Assembly (NCBI GenBank): GCA_958295915.1
Contig: OY282381.1
Span: 2,378,722-2,442,721, forward strand
Direction of reading: 5' to 3'
DNA from: an uncultured Caldilineaceae bacterium
GTDB taxonomy: Bacteria > Chloroflexota > Anaerolineae > Caldilineales > Caldilineaceae
DNA: 64,000 nt
The translations under genes and the position numbers were made by a program. The notes under the pieces were generated by a model. It was not told where the DNA came from. It did no database searches and was given only the letters and a program-made list of their open reading frames with translations. This document shows, in pieces, positions 27,098 to 35,226 of the stretch; within the stretch, counting starts at the first letter, position 1; each line of letters begins with the position of its first letter.

Positions 27098-28714
27098 ATG
27101 ACGAAACCGGACACATCTAAAACACCTGGGCACAATCAGGGCAACAGCGGCGGCGTGCGTGCGCTGGATAGCAAAGGTATGGCCGGCGCAACTGCTTTGG
27201 TCATGTTGCTGTTCATCCTTAGCCGGGGCACAGGTCTGCTGCGGGAGATGATCATCGGCGCCCGTTTTGGGACCAGCGCCGACCTGGATGCCTATCTGGC
27301 CGCGTTCCGCATTCCTGATCTGCTCTTTCAGGTCGTGGCGGGCGGCGCTCTGGGCAGCGCCTTCATTCCCACCTTTGCCGCCGCCTGGACAGAGAATAGC
27401 CAACAACAGGCCTGGTTGCTTTTCAGCCGGGTTCTGAATCTGCTCACGCTGTTCCTCGTCATTCTGTGCGGTCTGGCGATGCTTTTTGCCGAATCCCTGG
27501 TCGCCGGAGCAGTTGCGCCAGGCTTTTCTGCAGAGCAGCAGCGGCTTACCGCCTCGTTAATGCGCTGGATGTTGGCGAGTACCGTAGTCTTCGGCGCCAG
27601 CGGCCTGATCATGGGCGCTCTCAATGCCGTGCAGCATTTTTTGTTTCCGGCTGTAGCGCCTGTTCTCTACAACTGCGCCATTATCGCCAGCGCCTGGCTG
27701 TTGGTCCCGATCCTGGGCATCCACGGCCTTGCGATCGGTGTAGCCGTCGGCGCGATATTGCATCTGGTTGCGCAACTGCCGGCTCTTCTGCGGCAGGGCG
27801 TGCGCTACGAGTTCACCTTTCAGCGGCAAGACGCACGGGTGTGGAACGTGGCGCGCCTGATGGGGCCGCGTGTGATTGGGCTGCTGTTTGTCCAGCTCAA
27901 CTTTCTGGTCAACACGAGTCTAGCCAGCGGTTTGCCGGATGGCAGTCTCAGTGCCCTCAGCTACGCCTGGATGCTGATGTTGCTCCCGCAGGGCATCTTT
28001 GCTCAGTCAGTGGCGACGGTTGCCTTCCCTACCTTTTCAGCGCAGATGGCTGTCGGCAACCGCGCGCAGTTGCTGGAGATGCTTACCAGTTTATTGCGGT
28101 TGATTCTTTTCCTGTCGATACCGGCTGCATTCTTGCTCTTTCTGTTAGATGAGCCCCTCATCGAGATTCTGTTTCAGCGGGGCCGCTTCGATGTTGCCAG
28201 CACGCAAGCTGTCGCCTACGCGCTCCGTTTTTATGCTCTCGGCCTCGTGGCTCATGCTGTGGTCGAGATCGTGGTGCGGGCCTTTTACGCGCTCCATGAC
28301 ACAGCCACGCCGGTGGTCGTCGGGGTCGCCGCCGTGATATTGAACATTCTCCTAAGTCTTGCCCTGATAGGCCGGCTGAGTTATGGTGGTCTGGCTCTGG
28401 CCAACAGCATCGCTACCGCGTTGGAGATGATCATTCTGCTCATTTTGCTGGGGCGCGCATTGCAGGGCCTGCCTGTTGGGGAACTGTTGACGAGTGGTGG
28501 GCGTTCTCTTCTGGCAGCCTGTTTGATGGCCGGCGGGGTCATCTGGTTAGGGTACCCACAAGGGTGGGCGCCCACAAGGGACGACCCTACGTGGATAGCG
28601 GCAATCGTTGGTGTTGGACTTGGTATCCTTATATACGCGATCGCCAGCCTTCTTTTGGGCAGCCCGGAAATCCGTCAGCTGTGGGAGTTGGCGCGCAGAC
28701 GGATGCAAACGTAA
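27098..28714 (+). CDS. murJ: Lipid II flippase MurJ
   Basis: MurJ moves lipid II across the cytoplasmic membrane for peptidoglycan synthesis. The 538-residue protein has the MviN/MurJ pattern: LFILSRGTGLLREMIIGARFGTSADLDAYLAAFRIPDLL near residues 35-75, GGALGSAFIPTF, then ATVAFPTFSAQMA and FQRGRFDVASTQAVAYALRFYALGL, with about 14 membrane helices. In the loop between the last helices, YPQGWAPTRDDPTWIAA is encoded by a dispersed GGGTACCCACAAGGG-type repeat, so the loop tolerates repeat-derived residues. It is transcribed away from the unknown 26181-26942 gene. Confidence 0.95.
   Translation: MTKPDTSKTPGHNQGNSGGVRALDSKGMAGATALVMLLFILSRGTGLLREMIIGARFGTSADLDAYLAAFRIPDLLFQVVAGGALGSAFIPTFAAAWTENSQQQAWLLFSRVLNLLTLFLVILCGLAMLFAESLVAGAVAPGFSAEQQRLTASLMRWMLASTVVFGASGLIMGALNAVQHFLFPAVAPVLYNCAIIASAWLLVPILGIHGLAIGVAVGAILHLVAQLPALLRQGVRYEFTFQRQDARVWNVARLMGPRVIGLLFVQLNFLVNTSLASGLPDGSLSALSYAWMLMLLPQGIFAQSVATVAFPTFSAQMAVGNRAQLLEMLTSLLRLILFLSIPAAFLLFLLDEPLIEILFQRGRFDVASTQAVAYALRFYALGLVAHAVVEIVVRAFYALHDTATPVVVGVAAVILNILLSLALIGRLSYGGLALANSIATALEMIILLILLGRALQGLPVGELLTSGGRSLLAACLMAGGVIWLGYPQGWAPTRDDPTWIAAIVGVGLGILIYAIASLLLGSPEIRQLWELARRRMQT
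28553..28597. repeat. Family G repeat inside murJ
   Basis: GGTACCCACAAGGGTGGGCG followed by CCCACAAGGGACGACCCTACG. Related GGGCGCCCACAAGG sequence lies at 26.97 kb. It is read in frame as part of a periplasmic or cytoplasmic loop near the MurJ C-terminus. Confidence 0.5.
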
Positions 28715-29093
28715 TACGCGCCTCTTCCAAGCAGAGGCGCAAACGTAAAACTAACCGAACGCAAATGCTAAAGATAAGCAACCGCGGCTATACTGTTTCG
28801 TAATGGTATAATAGAAGTTCATTTGAACACAGGGTTTGCGAGAGCGGGCGGGCGCCCACCTGAAAAAACCGCAATGTCGCCAGGATGCGATGCCGCAAAG
28901 AAAACCGGGAATGTCATTGCGCCTCTGCGTCTTTGCGTTGAATTCAGTAAAGGGCGCCCCTACGGGGAACGGCTGCTCTGCAATAGGTGTGTCATTCTGA
29001 TGGGGGCAACCACAAGGTTCGGCTGAAGCACACCGCAGTTTTGCGCATTGTGCGAAGCTGAATTGCCCCTAACATTTAGGGGTGAGGTGAGTC
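28715..29093. other. Repeat-rich intergenic region behind murJ
   Basis: This 379-base stretch has no convincing gene. It starts with a family A copy (28718-28740). A TATAAT occurs at 28807-28812 without a clear -35. From 28823 it consists of repeat-like pieces (GGCGGGCGCCCACCTG, GCGCCTCTGCGTCTTTGCG, AAAGGGCGCCCCTACGGGG, GGGGGCAACCACAAGG) that resemble sequences elsewhere in the window. A 67-codon ORF at 28823-29026 is made of these and is not called. Confidence 0.6.
28718..28740. repeat. Family A palindrome behind murJ
   Basis: A 23-base copy with arms GCGCCTCT and AGAGGCGC; the loop is TCCAAGC instead of TTCGAGC. It starts 4 bases after the murJ stop. Confidence 0.85.
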
Positions 29094-29786
29094 ATGTTCT
29101 TTGATCCATTGTATCTGATTTTGAGTCTGCCTGCGCTGGCGCTGGGTCTTTGGGCCCAGAGCAAAGTCCGTTCTGCGTTTAACAAATATTCAAGAGTGCA
29201 GGCAGGGCGTGGCGTGGCCGGCGCGCAGGTCGCGCGCTATATCCTCGATTTGAACGGATTGAATCACGTGGATGTCGAAGAGTCGAAGGGCTTCCTGTCC
29301 GACCACTATGATCCGTCCAAAAAAACCCTGCGCCTGAGTCCGCAGGTCTATCAGAGCAACAGCCTGGCCGCTGTTGGCGTGGCCGCTCACGAAGCCGGCC
29401 ACGCGCTGCAAGACAGTACAAACTACGGTCCCCTGTCCCTGCGCAGCGCGATGGTTCCCAGCGTTCAACTGGGCAGTTGGCTGGGGCCGATAGTTTTTTT
29501 CATCGGCTATTTCCTCGGCCCCGGTTTGGGGCAATCTCTAGCGTGGATTGGCCTGATTCTTTTCGGCGCGATTGCTGTATTTGCGTTGGTAACCCTGCCG
29601 GTGGAATTTGACGCCAGCAAGCGGGCCAAGCAGATCCTCGTCAGCCAGGGGGTCGTCAGCCAGCAGGAGTTAAAGGGCGTCAACGCGGTGCTGGATGCAG
29701 CGGCCCTGACGTATGTGGCCGGCGCGATTCAGGCGCTCACGACACTGTTGTACTATGCCTTTTTATTGCTGGGCCGTAGGGATTGA
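29094..29786 (+). CDS. Membrane zinc metallopeptidase (YugP-like)
   Basis: A 230-residue protein of the neutral zinc metallopeptidase family that includes Bacillus YugP. The zinc motif HEAGH is at residues 99-103 (VGVAAHEAGHALQD). A first hydrophobic segment (LYLILSLPALALGLWAQ) and two later ones (LGPIVFFIGYFLGPGLG, AWIGLILFGAIAVFALVTLPVEFDASKRA) anchor it in the membrane. A strong GGTGAGGTGAG ribosome binding site precedes the ATG. Substrates are unknown. A hairpin at 29794-29815 follows the stop. Confidence 0.9.
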   Translation: MFFDPLYLILSLPALALGLWAQSKVRSAFNKYSRVQAGRGVAGAQVARYILDLNGLNHVDVEESKGFLSDHYDPSKKTLRLSPQVYQSNSLAAVGVAAHEAGHALQDSTNYGPLSLRSAMVPSVQLGSWLGPIVFFIGYFLGPGLGQSLAWIGLILFGAIAVFALVTLPVEFDASKRAKQILVSQGVVSQQELKGVNAVLDAAALTYVAGAIQALTTLLYYAFLLLGRRD

Positions 29787-29793
29787 GTATGAT

Positions 29794-29815
29794 ATGGAAC
29801 GTCTCTGCGTTCCAT
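29794..29815 (+). terminator. Hairpin behind the metallopeptidase gene
   Basis: Perfect 8-bp arms ATGGAACG and CGTTCCAT with loop TCTCTG, 7 bases after the stop. It is not followed by a T-run, so termination is uncertain; it could also protect the mRNA end. Confidence 0.35.
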
Positions 29816-29865
29816 CTTCTGCGTAGATCCAGGTACCCTTCTGATATTGAGAACGGAGTATGAAA

Positions 29866-30135
29866 ATGTTTACAGGACAGCAAACATCTGTGCGTTTCTA
29901 TCGCACAGGGCAGCGAATCTCCCAGTATGCCGATAGTTTCGGGCGCTGGTTGTTGATAGCCCCAGGCCTGATACTGATTCTTTTTGGTATTGGGATTCTG
30001 ATCTGGCCAGAACTGTTGGCTTATATGGTAGCCGGCCTGTTCATTGCAGTTGGCTTCAGCATCACCGCCTGGGGGTGGCGACTGTCCAAGAGACAGCGCA
30101 AAGAGACGGCCCGCTGGCAATTTGTGGATGAATAA
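29866..30135 (+). CDS. Small two-helix membrane protein of unknown function
   Basis: An 89-residue protein with two hydrophobic helices (WLLIAPGLILILFGIGILIW and LLAYMVAGLFIAVGFSITAWGW), a basic stretch after the second helix and a short tail. No family is recognised. ATG 29866 has a GGAG seven bases upstream and is preferred over the in-frame ATG 29860. It may be co-transcribed with the zinc metallopeptidase gene 80 bases upstream, unless the intervening hairpin terminates. Confidence 0.7.
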   Translation: MFTGQQTSVRFYRTGQRISQYADSFGRWLLIAPGLILILFGIGILIWPELLAYMVAGLFIAVGFSITAWGWRLSKRQRKETARWQFVDE

Positions 30136-30273
30136 TTTGTGGATGAAATTGAGCGGAGACCACACACTCCGCTCTCAGGGATGCTGAATCGCTGCTGGCG
30201 AACCAAGTGGCAGCCACAAAATCGGACGGTGGACCCCCCAGCAGTCAGGCGCCGTTCGATAGCGCCAGAAAAA

Positions 30274-30310
30274 TAAAAACGGGCTGGAACGACTCTCTCA
30301 GCCCGTTTTT
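30274..30310. terminator. Bidirectional intrinsic terminator
   Basis: Perfect 12-bp arms AAAAACGGGCTG (30275-30286) and CAGCCCGTTTTT (30299-30310) around a 12-base loop. It has A-runs and T-runs on both sides, so it can end the rightward small-membrane-protein transcript and the leftward zinc-ribbon transcript. Confidence 0.85.
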
Positions 30311-30344
30311 CGATCCCTTGGACATACTGTCTGATGCCCGCGAA

Positions 30345-30767
30345 CTACTTGTCGACTTCGATGATGCGCTCTTCCTCGCCGGACTTCCACACACCGTTTC
30401 CATCCCCGATAGCCCATTTCGAGCGTATCCGAATGACCGGCCCCGTTCTCCCTGTTCGCTGCTGTGCCGGGCGTGTTGATTGCGGTGCAGATTTCTGTGT
30501 TGGGGGCGCGGCCGCGGTTTTCCTGAGCGCATTGGCAGCCAGCGTCGGCAACTGTTGACGCAATAGCGCCACTGCCGCCCGTAAAGCCAGACCGGTCAGA
30601 CCAACCACGACAGGCATCGCAGCTTTTGCAACCACCGTCGGCAAATTGCGGCGTTCAAGTGGATAGCCATCCTGCGTATTATAGCCACATGCTCCGCAGT
30701 GACGCGCAGCCATCGCCACATCCTGCCCACAGTTAGGACAAATCCGAAACACCTCACTCATGTCCAA
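30345..30767 (-). CDS. Zinc-ribbon protein with hydrophobic central segment
   Basis: A 140-residue protein. The N-terminus has a double CxxC zinc ribbon (CPNCGQDV and CGACGYNTQDG, residues 10-33), followed by a moderately hydrophobic segment (AKAAMPVVVGLTGLALRAAVALL), an Ala/Pro/Gln/Arg-rich linker and a short C-terminal region. The type is common among Chloroflexota small proteins, but no function is known. It ends just before the strong bidirectional terminator and is transcribed leftward from a region that diverges from the first sugar ABC operon. Confidence 0.7.
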   Translation of the reverse strand: MDMSEVFRICPNCGQDVAMAARHCGACGYNTQDGYPLERRNLPTVVAKAAMPVVVGLTGLALRAAVALLRQQLPTLAANALRKTAAAPPTQKSAPQSTRPAQQRTGRTGPVIRIRSKWAIGDGNGVWKSGEEERIIEVDK

Positions 30768-30830
30768 TTCCTTTCCTTTGTCAAGTCGATTGGTGCAAGT
30801 ATAGCACTCTTTCGACCATCCCTCAAGAAG

Positions 30831-30863
30831 AATTACGAATCAGGAATTGGATAATTCGTAATT
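30831..30863. repeat. Family D AT-rich inverted repeat
   Basis: Arms AATTACGAAT (30831-30840) and ATTCGTAATT (30854-30863) enclose CAGGAATTGGATA. It is the same family as the copies at 2.55, 34.75 and 57.29 kb. Confidence 0.65.
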
Positions 30864-30875
30864 GATTTGAACGGG

Positions 30876-30904
30876 TTGGCAAGACAAAGAGCCAATGATA
30901 GAAT
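30876..30904 (+). promoter_or_regulatory. Candidate promoter of the first sugar ABC operon
   Basis: TTGGCA (30876-30881), a 17-base spacer and TAGAAT (30899-30904), about 70 bases before the first permease gene. Behind it lies TTCGCGGATTCAT, which shares CGCGGATT with the promoter of the second ABC operon at 36.1 kb. Confidence 0.5.
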
Positions 30905-30975
30905 GGTATCGTTCGCGGATTCATGACTATCTCCCTTAAAGCTATAGTCACAATTTGGCTGAAAGATGTGCCCGC

Positions 30976-31935
30976 ATGCGTGATATCGTGCATACCCCAC
31001 ACGCTGGCGCGAGTAATTATCAAACGCATAGCGCAAGTCAGAATACATTGTTGCAGAGGATGTGGCGGGCGAAGCGGTATTATTTGTACCTCGTGCCCAT
31101 CTTCGCGCTGCTGGGGGTTTTCTCCTATTATCCCCCCATCATGGCGCTATACTATTCCTTTACCAATTTTAATGGTGTCAGCGGCAAATTTATCGGGCTA
31201 GAAAATTTTAGCGATCTCGCCACCGATCGAATCTTTCGGGCCTCAATCGGCAACGCCATCAAGTTGCTGCTTGCAAATATGGTTACCGGTCTGATCCCTC
31301 CGCTTTTGGTCGCTGAGCTACTTTTCTCACTACGCAGCCGGCGCATGGGGGATTTCTATCGCACGGCGTTTCTCATTCCAACGCTCGTGCCAGCCATCGT
31401 GATCATTATGACCTGGCGCTATATTTATCATGCCCGGTACGGCTTGATCAACAGCCTTCTCTCTGCTGTTGGCTTGGACTTTCTGGCGCACGACTGGTTG
31501 GGCAGCTTCGATACGGCGTTGCCAGCGCTGATCTTTTTCGGCTTCCCGTGGATCAACGCAACCATCATGTTGATCTTGTTGGCAGCGCTCATCGATATTC
31601 CCAGAGAGCTAATCGATGCCTTCCGCCTAGATTCGACTTCGACGATGCAACGGATCATGCATGTCGATCTACCCTATATTGTTGGCGCCATACGCTTGGT
31701 TATCGTGTTGAATATCATCGCCACTTTGCAAGGGTTCAACCTGCAGTTTGCCATGACAGGCGGAGGCCCGGGCACCGCCACAACGGTGCCGGCATTTCAC
31801 ATGTTCAGCCAGGCATTCTTTTCCTCGCGCTTCGGTTACGGCTCGGCGATCGGCACGCTCTTGTTCTTAGTTATCGCTGGACTAACAGTCCTGACCCGAC
31901 GCTATTTGCGATCAGGCATTGAGTACGAAGCCTAA
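30976..31935 (+). CDS. Sugar ABC transporter permease (MalF/UgpA type)
   Basis: An inner-membrane component of a carbohydrate importer of the CUT1 class. It has about six membrane helices, beginning with RYYLYLVPIFALLGVFSYYPPI, and the cytoplasmic coupling loop (LIDIPRELIDAFRLDSTSTMQRIMHVDLPYI) that contacts the ATPase, then the TGGGPGTATTVP segment typical of MalF-like permeases. ATG 30976 is one of several possible starts (TTG 30955, ATG 31060). The next two genes encode the partner permease and the binding protein. No ATPase gene is in the window, so a shared MsmX/UgpC-like ATPase encoded elsewhere is probably used. Confidence 0.9.
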   Translation: MRDIVHTPHAGASNYQTHSASQNTLLQRMWRAKRYYLYLVPIFALLGVFSYYPPIMALYYSFTNFNGVSGKFIGLENFSDLATDRIFRASIGNAIKLLLANMVTGLIPPLLVAELLFSLRSRRMGDFYRTAFLIPTLVPAIVIIMTWRYIYHARYGLINSLLSAVGLDFLAHDWLGSFDTALPALIFFGFPWINATIMLILLAALIDIPRELIDAFRLDSTSTMQRIMHVDLPYIVGAIRLVIVLNIIATLQGFNLQFAMTGGGPGTATTVPAFHMFSQAFFSSRFGYGSAIGTLLFLVIAGLTVLTRRYLRSGIEYEA

Positions 31936-32043
31936 TGGGGCCATTACCAAATCGATTGCCTCTTGTGTCAATTTGATCGCAAAGCGAATGGATTCATCAT
32001 CGACTTTTGTTTCCCTACTGTCGATTCATAGGAAAGGAACAGA

Positions 32044-32946
32044 ATGTTCGTCACCGTGACGACGGGCGCGAGCAATATACGACCATCTCAGCCAAGCTCT
32101 ATACGCGCAGGGTTGCAGCGTCTTCAGGGAGTGCTGCATTTGATCTTGATCCCCACACTGTTGTTGTCTCTCGCTCCACTCGCGTTGTTGCTGATCGATG
32201 CCGGCAAGACGACCGAACAGTTCGAAGCGCATCCTTGGGCACTGACGCTGCCCTATCACTTTGAAAACTATTGGGTTATGGCTGGGGGTATGAGCCGCTA
32301 CATCATCAACAGTAGCATTGTCAGTGGAATTGCGATTCCACTTGCCCTGGCGCTGGCGAGCTATACCTCTTACGTCTTTGCCCGTTTTAAGTTTCCCGGT
32401 AAAGAGATGCTCTACTACGCAATCATCATGTTGATGATGATCCCATTCGTCCTTTATCTCGTGCCACAGTACTTGCTGGTTTTAAGCCTGGGTCTGATGA
32501 ACACCCGCTGGGCGCTGATCTTTCCCTATGCGGCTGGGGGCGCTGTCTTCGGCGTCTTTCTCATCCGCCCTTTCATGGCCGGCCTAGCTGAAGAGCTGTT
32601 CGAAGCCGCGCGCATTGATGGCGCCGGCGATTGGCAGGTGTTCTACAGGATTGCCCTGCCCTTGTGCCGCCCAATTCTGGCAACGTTGATGATTATCCTG
32701 CTGCTGGGACAGTGGAATGATATTATCTGGCCTTCAGTGACCATGACCCAAGATAAGCTATACACGGTGACACTCGGCATCTTCAGCATTGCTAAGTCTG
32801 TTTTTCATGGTTCGAGCCTTGGCCAGACCCAGTGGGGATTTATGTTTGCAGCCTTTGTCATCTCTTCATTGCCGCTCGTATTCGTGTTCATTTTGGCGCG
32901 CAAGGCGTTCATTCAAGGTTTATCGAGCGGAGCGCTCAAATTCTGA
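32044..32946 (+). CDS. Sugar ABC transporter permease (MalG/UgpE type)
   Basis: The 300-residue partner permease with six helices. The EAA coupling loop reads EELFEAARIDGAGDWQVFYRIALPLCRP, as in MalG-like proteins. After it come LLLGQWNDIIWP and the C-terminal FIQGLSSGALKF. An AGGAAAGGA ribosome binding site precedes ATG 32044. It follows the first permease by 108 bases and precedes the binding-protein gene by 143. Confidence 0.93.
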   Translation: MFVTVTTGASNIRPSQPSSIRAGLQRLQGVLHLILIPTLLLSLAPLALLLIDAGKTTEQFEAHPWALTLPYHFENYWVMAGGMSRYIINSSIVSGIAIPLALALASYTSYVFARFKFPGKEMLYYAIIMLMMIPFVLYLVPQYLLVLSLGLMNTRWALIFPYAAGGAVFGVFLIRPFMAGLAEELFEAARIDGAGDWQVFYRIALPLCRPILATLMIILLLGQWNDIIWPSVTMTQDKLYTVTLGIFSIAKSVFHGSSLGQTQWGFMFAAFVISSLPLVFVFILARKAFIQGLSSGALKF

Positions 32947-33089
32947 GCACTGTACACAATGTTGAGGGAGTAAAGGAGAAGCCAATGTATCGACTCGTGG
33001 GAAACTGACAGGCCGGGATGCAAAACAGCGCCACCGCGATTGTGGCCCGGTTTCAAATGGGACTGAAATCAAAGAGGGAGAGACTCCAA

Positions 33090-34730
33090 ATGGAAAGTAA
33101 GGGTAGGTACATGAAGACGCTCCGTTCAAGGTCAACGAGCCGGCGACGCCTACTTGTCACCGTGCTCGCAGTCGTTCTTGTCGCCCTCCTGAACGCGTGC
33201 GCGCCGCAGGTAGTCGAAGTCGAGAAGGAAGTGCCGGTTGAGGTGGTGGTGGAGGTACCGGTTTCCGGCCCACCGCAGCTTGACTACCAGGGTGAGCTGA
33301 GTGTTATGTTTGATGGTGGCTACATGCCGCCAGAGGGGCTTACAGATGCGCAAAGGGCAGCCGGCGAGACCGGCAACGAGTACATGGCGGAGCTGATCGC
33401 CCAGTGGGAAGGCATGCACCCGGGCATCGACATCGTGCCCTTCGGCGTACCCGAAGCGCCGCCCGGCGCCCAGACCGCGTTGATCTGGTACATGAAGACC
33501 GCTATTGCCGCCGGCCAGGGACCCGACCTGATGCGGTACTACGGTGGAACCGGGTATGACGGCGCAGAAGGGGACAGGGGCTTGTTGGTCCCGCTGGATA
33601 CCTATTTCCGCCAGCCTAATCCGTATATCGCCGAGGGTGAGGCCGGCAGTAAACGCTGGGTCGACCAATGGGAGAACGGGTTCGACGGCATACTGGCCCA
33701 GAGCAAGAGCCTGGCCGGACGCTATTATTCCATTCCCCTTGAGACAGCGGCGCCCTCGCTCATCTACTATAACAAAACCGTCCTTGATGAGCTGGGCTTG
33801 ACCTTCCCCAGCCCGCGCACGAATATCACCGCGCTGGTTGATCTCTTGAAAGAGCTGAAAGCGGCCGGCTATGAAACACCCATGCATCTCATGTGCTGTT
33901 CTCCAGCCGGCAACTGGGACAGCTTGATCTTCGATCATTCGATCATTGAGCCAAAAGGCCTGGCTGAATGGCGTCTGGACTACAAGATTGGACTGAGCGA
34001 CAATGTCATTGAGGTCGAAGAGTTCGTGCGAGCCATCAAGAAGGGCTTGTTCAGTGCAACCGATCCCGAATACAAGGAGACGTTGCGGCTCGGCAAGCTG
34101 TGGGTGCCCTATGTGACTGAGGAGTGGAAGATTAGCGCACCGGTCCAATTGAGCGATTTTCTCACCGGAAATGTGCTGGTGCGCATGAGCGGCTCCTGGG
34201 AGGCCGAGAGCATATTGGGCAATCCCGAGGTGGATTTTGAAGTGGGCGTAGCTTCCGGTCCAGTGGTCGGACCGGAAGACTCCGAGTACTCTCAGGAGGA
34301 GGAGCCGGGGCCGTTTGTGGGCGGGCCGGCGGGGGCCTGGGTGGTCAATGCCGCTGTTGTCAAACGGGGTACGCTCGATGCCGCGGTCGACTTCATGCAG
34401 TTCGTCTCCGCCAACTGGAGCCATGCGGTCAAAGGCCGTCCGGGCCTGGTACCCGTGATCAAGAATGTGGAGCCCAATGTTCGGCCGGAGGTGGCTGAGC
34501 CCGCCAAGGCCCATATACCGACCGGGATGATGCGCTGGTCCTATGCTGACACCATTGACTCGGGCGCCAGGGAGGAGGCTTTCATCATCTTGCAGGAGTA
34601 CTACCTGGATCAGGTCGATCTGGATGAGGCCGCCGAGCGCATGCAAAAGGTCTGGGAGGAATGGGCCGACCGCGCCATCGAGACGAACAGCACAGAATCC
34701 GGCGGGAGCTGGGATCTGAGCAAGTGGTAG
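33090..34730 (+). CDS. Sugar ABC transporter substrate-binding lipoprotein
   Basis: A 546-residue extracellular solute-binding protein of the family 1 type. A basic N-terminus (SRRRLLVTVLAVVLVALL) ends in the lipobox LNAC, so the protein is lipid-anchored outside the membrane. Then follows the VEVEKEVPVEVVVEVPV linker common in Chloroflexota binding proteins. ATG 33090 has GAGGGAG nine bases upstream and is preferred (ATG 33111 also possible). It is the third gene of the importer. The ligand is unknown; the neighbourhood suggests an oligosaccharide or glycoside. Confidence 0.92.
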   Translation: MESKGRYMKTLRSRSTSRRRLLVTVLAVVLVALLNACAPQVVEVEKEVPVEVVVEVPVSGPPQLDYQGELSVMFDGGYMPPEGLTDAQRAAGETGNEYMAELIAQWEGMHPGIDIVPFGVPEAPPGAQTALIWYMKTAIAAGQGPDLMRYYGGTGYDGAEGDRGLLVPLDTYFRQPNPYIAEGEAGSKRWVDQWENGFDGILAQSKSLAGRYYSIPLETAAPSLIYYNKTVLDELGLTFPSPRTNITALVDLLKELKAAGYETPMHLMCCSPAGNWDSLIFDHSIIEPKGLAEWRLDYKIGLSDNVIEVEEFVRAIKKGLFSATDPEYKETLRLGKLWVPYVTEEWKISAPVQLSDFLTGNVLVRMSGSWEAESILGNPEVDFEVGVASGPVVGPEDSEYSQEEEPGPFVGGPAGAWVVNAAVVKRGTLDAAVDFMQFVSANWSHAVKGRPGLVPVIKNVEPNVRPEVAEPAKAHIPTGMMRWSYADTIDSGAREEAFIILQEYYLDQVDLDEAAERMQKVWEEWADRAIETNSTESGGSWDLSKW

Positions 34731-34749
34731 GGCTGAGGATTGTCATTCC

Positions 34750-34793
34750 AATTAGGAATTACGAATTAAGCAGTTCATTCGTAATTCCTAATT
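34750..34793. repeat. Family D AT-rich inverted repeat with 17-bp arms
   Basis: Perfect arms AATTAGGAATTACGAAT (34750-34766) and ATTCGTAATTCCTAATT (34777-34793) with a 10-base loop TAAGCAGTTC. It lies between the binding-protein gene and the small unknown gene. It can form a long AT-rich hairpin and may act on the transcript end. Confidence 0.85.
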
Positions 34794-34824
34794 CGTAGAC
34801 CGGCTCAGTGTTCAGGAGAAAAAT

Positions 34825-35184
34825 ATGGCGCAGACAGCGATTCGACAGCTTGAGGCCTGTATTGAGAAGCTGCAACAGGGAGTGTTGACAGAAGGATGTC
34901 TGCAGCAGGTCATTGAGACCCTCCGCGCCGGCCATAGCGGTCAGCAGGAGTTGCTCTACCTACAGTGCAGTCAGACATCGGTGGCTTCCCAAGTGATCGG
35001 CATGTCTCTGGTGCAGGACAGGCAGATCGTCGAACAGCATCCCGAAGATCCATGGCCCTACGAAACAGTTCTGGACGCCATGCGAGATGGGTGGCGGGTG
35101 GTCCAATTCCCCAATCTGGCGCTGATGCCGGATGAGGACCGACCCACCGGCCTGGGGTGCGAGTTCATTCTGGAAAAGTGTTAA
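34825..35184 (+). CDS. Unknown 119-residue protein between importer and PhyH genes
   Basis: I do not recognise this protein. The N-terminal half is helical (IRQLEACIEKLQQGVLTEGCLQQVIETL), and the C-terminal part ends in GLGCEFILEK. There is no signal peptide or membrane segment and no obvious catalytic motif. An AGGAG ribosome binding site lies six bases before ATG 34825. Its position between a sugar importer and a phytanoyl-CoA-dioxygenase-like gene suggests a role in the same pathway, but this is inference. Confidence 0.7.
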   Translation: MAQTAIRQLEACIEKLQQGVLTEGCLQQVIETLRAGHSGQQELLYLQCSQTSVASQVIGMSLVQDRQIVEQHPEDPWPYETVLDAMRDGWRVVQFPNLALMPDEDRPTGLGCEFILEKC

Positions 35185-35186
35185 AT

Positions 35187-35209
35187 GCGCCTCTTTCGAG
35201 CAGAGGCGC
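35187..35209. repeat. Family A palindrome before first PhyH gene
   Basis: A canonical 23-base copy. The AATGCGCCTC at its left edge provides an ATG (35185) in frame with the PhyH gene, reading MRLFRAEA, though the real start is probably 35227. Confidence 0.9.
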
Positions 35210-35226
35210 AGAGCGGAGGGAAAGCG

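Noticed and set aside
28823..29026. 67-codon ORF behind murJ
   Set aside because: It consists of dispersed repeat pieces and has no ribosome binding site or recognisable product.
33150..34646. 498-codon ORF on the minus strand
   Set aside because: It is the shadow of the substrate-binding protein gene; it shows no recognisable family and no ribosome binding site.
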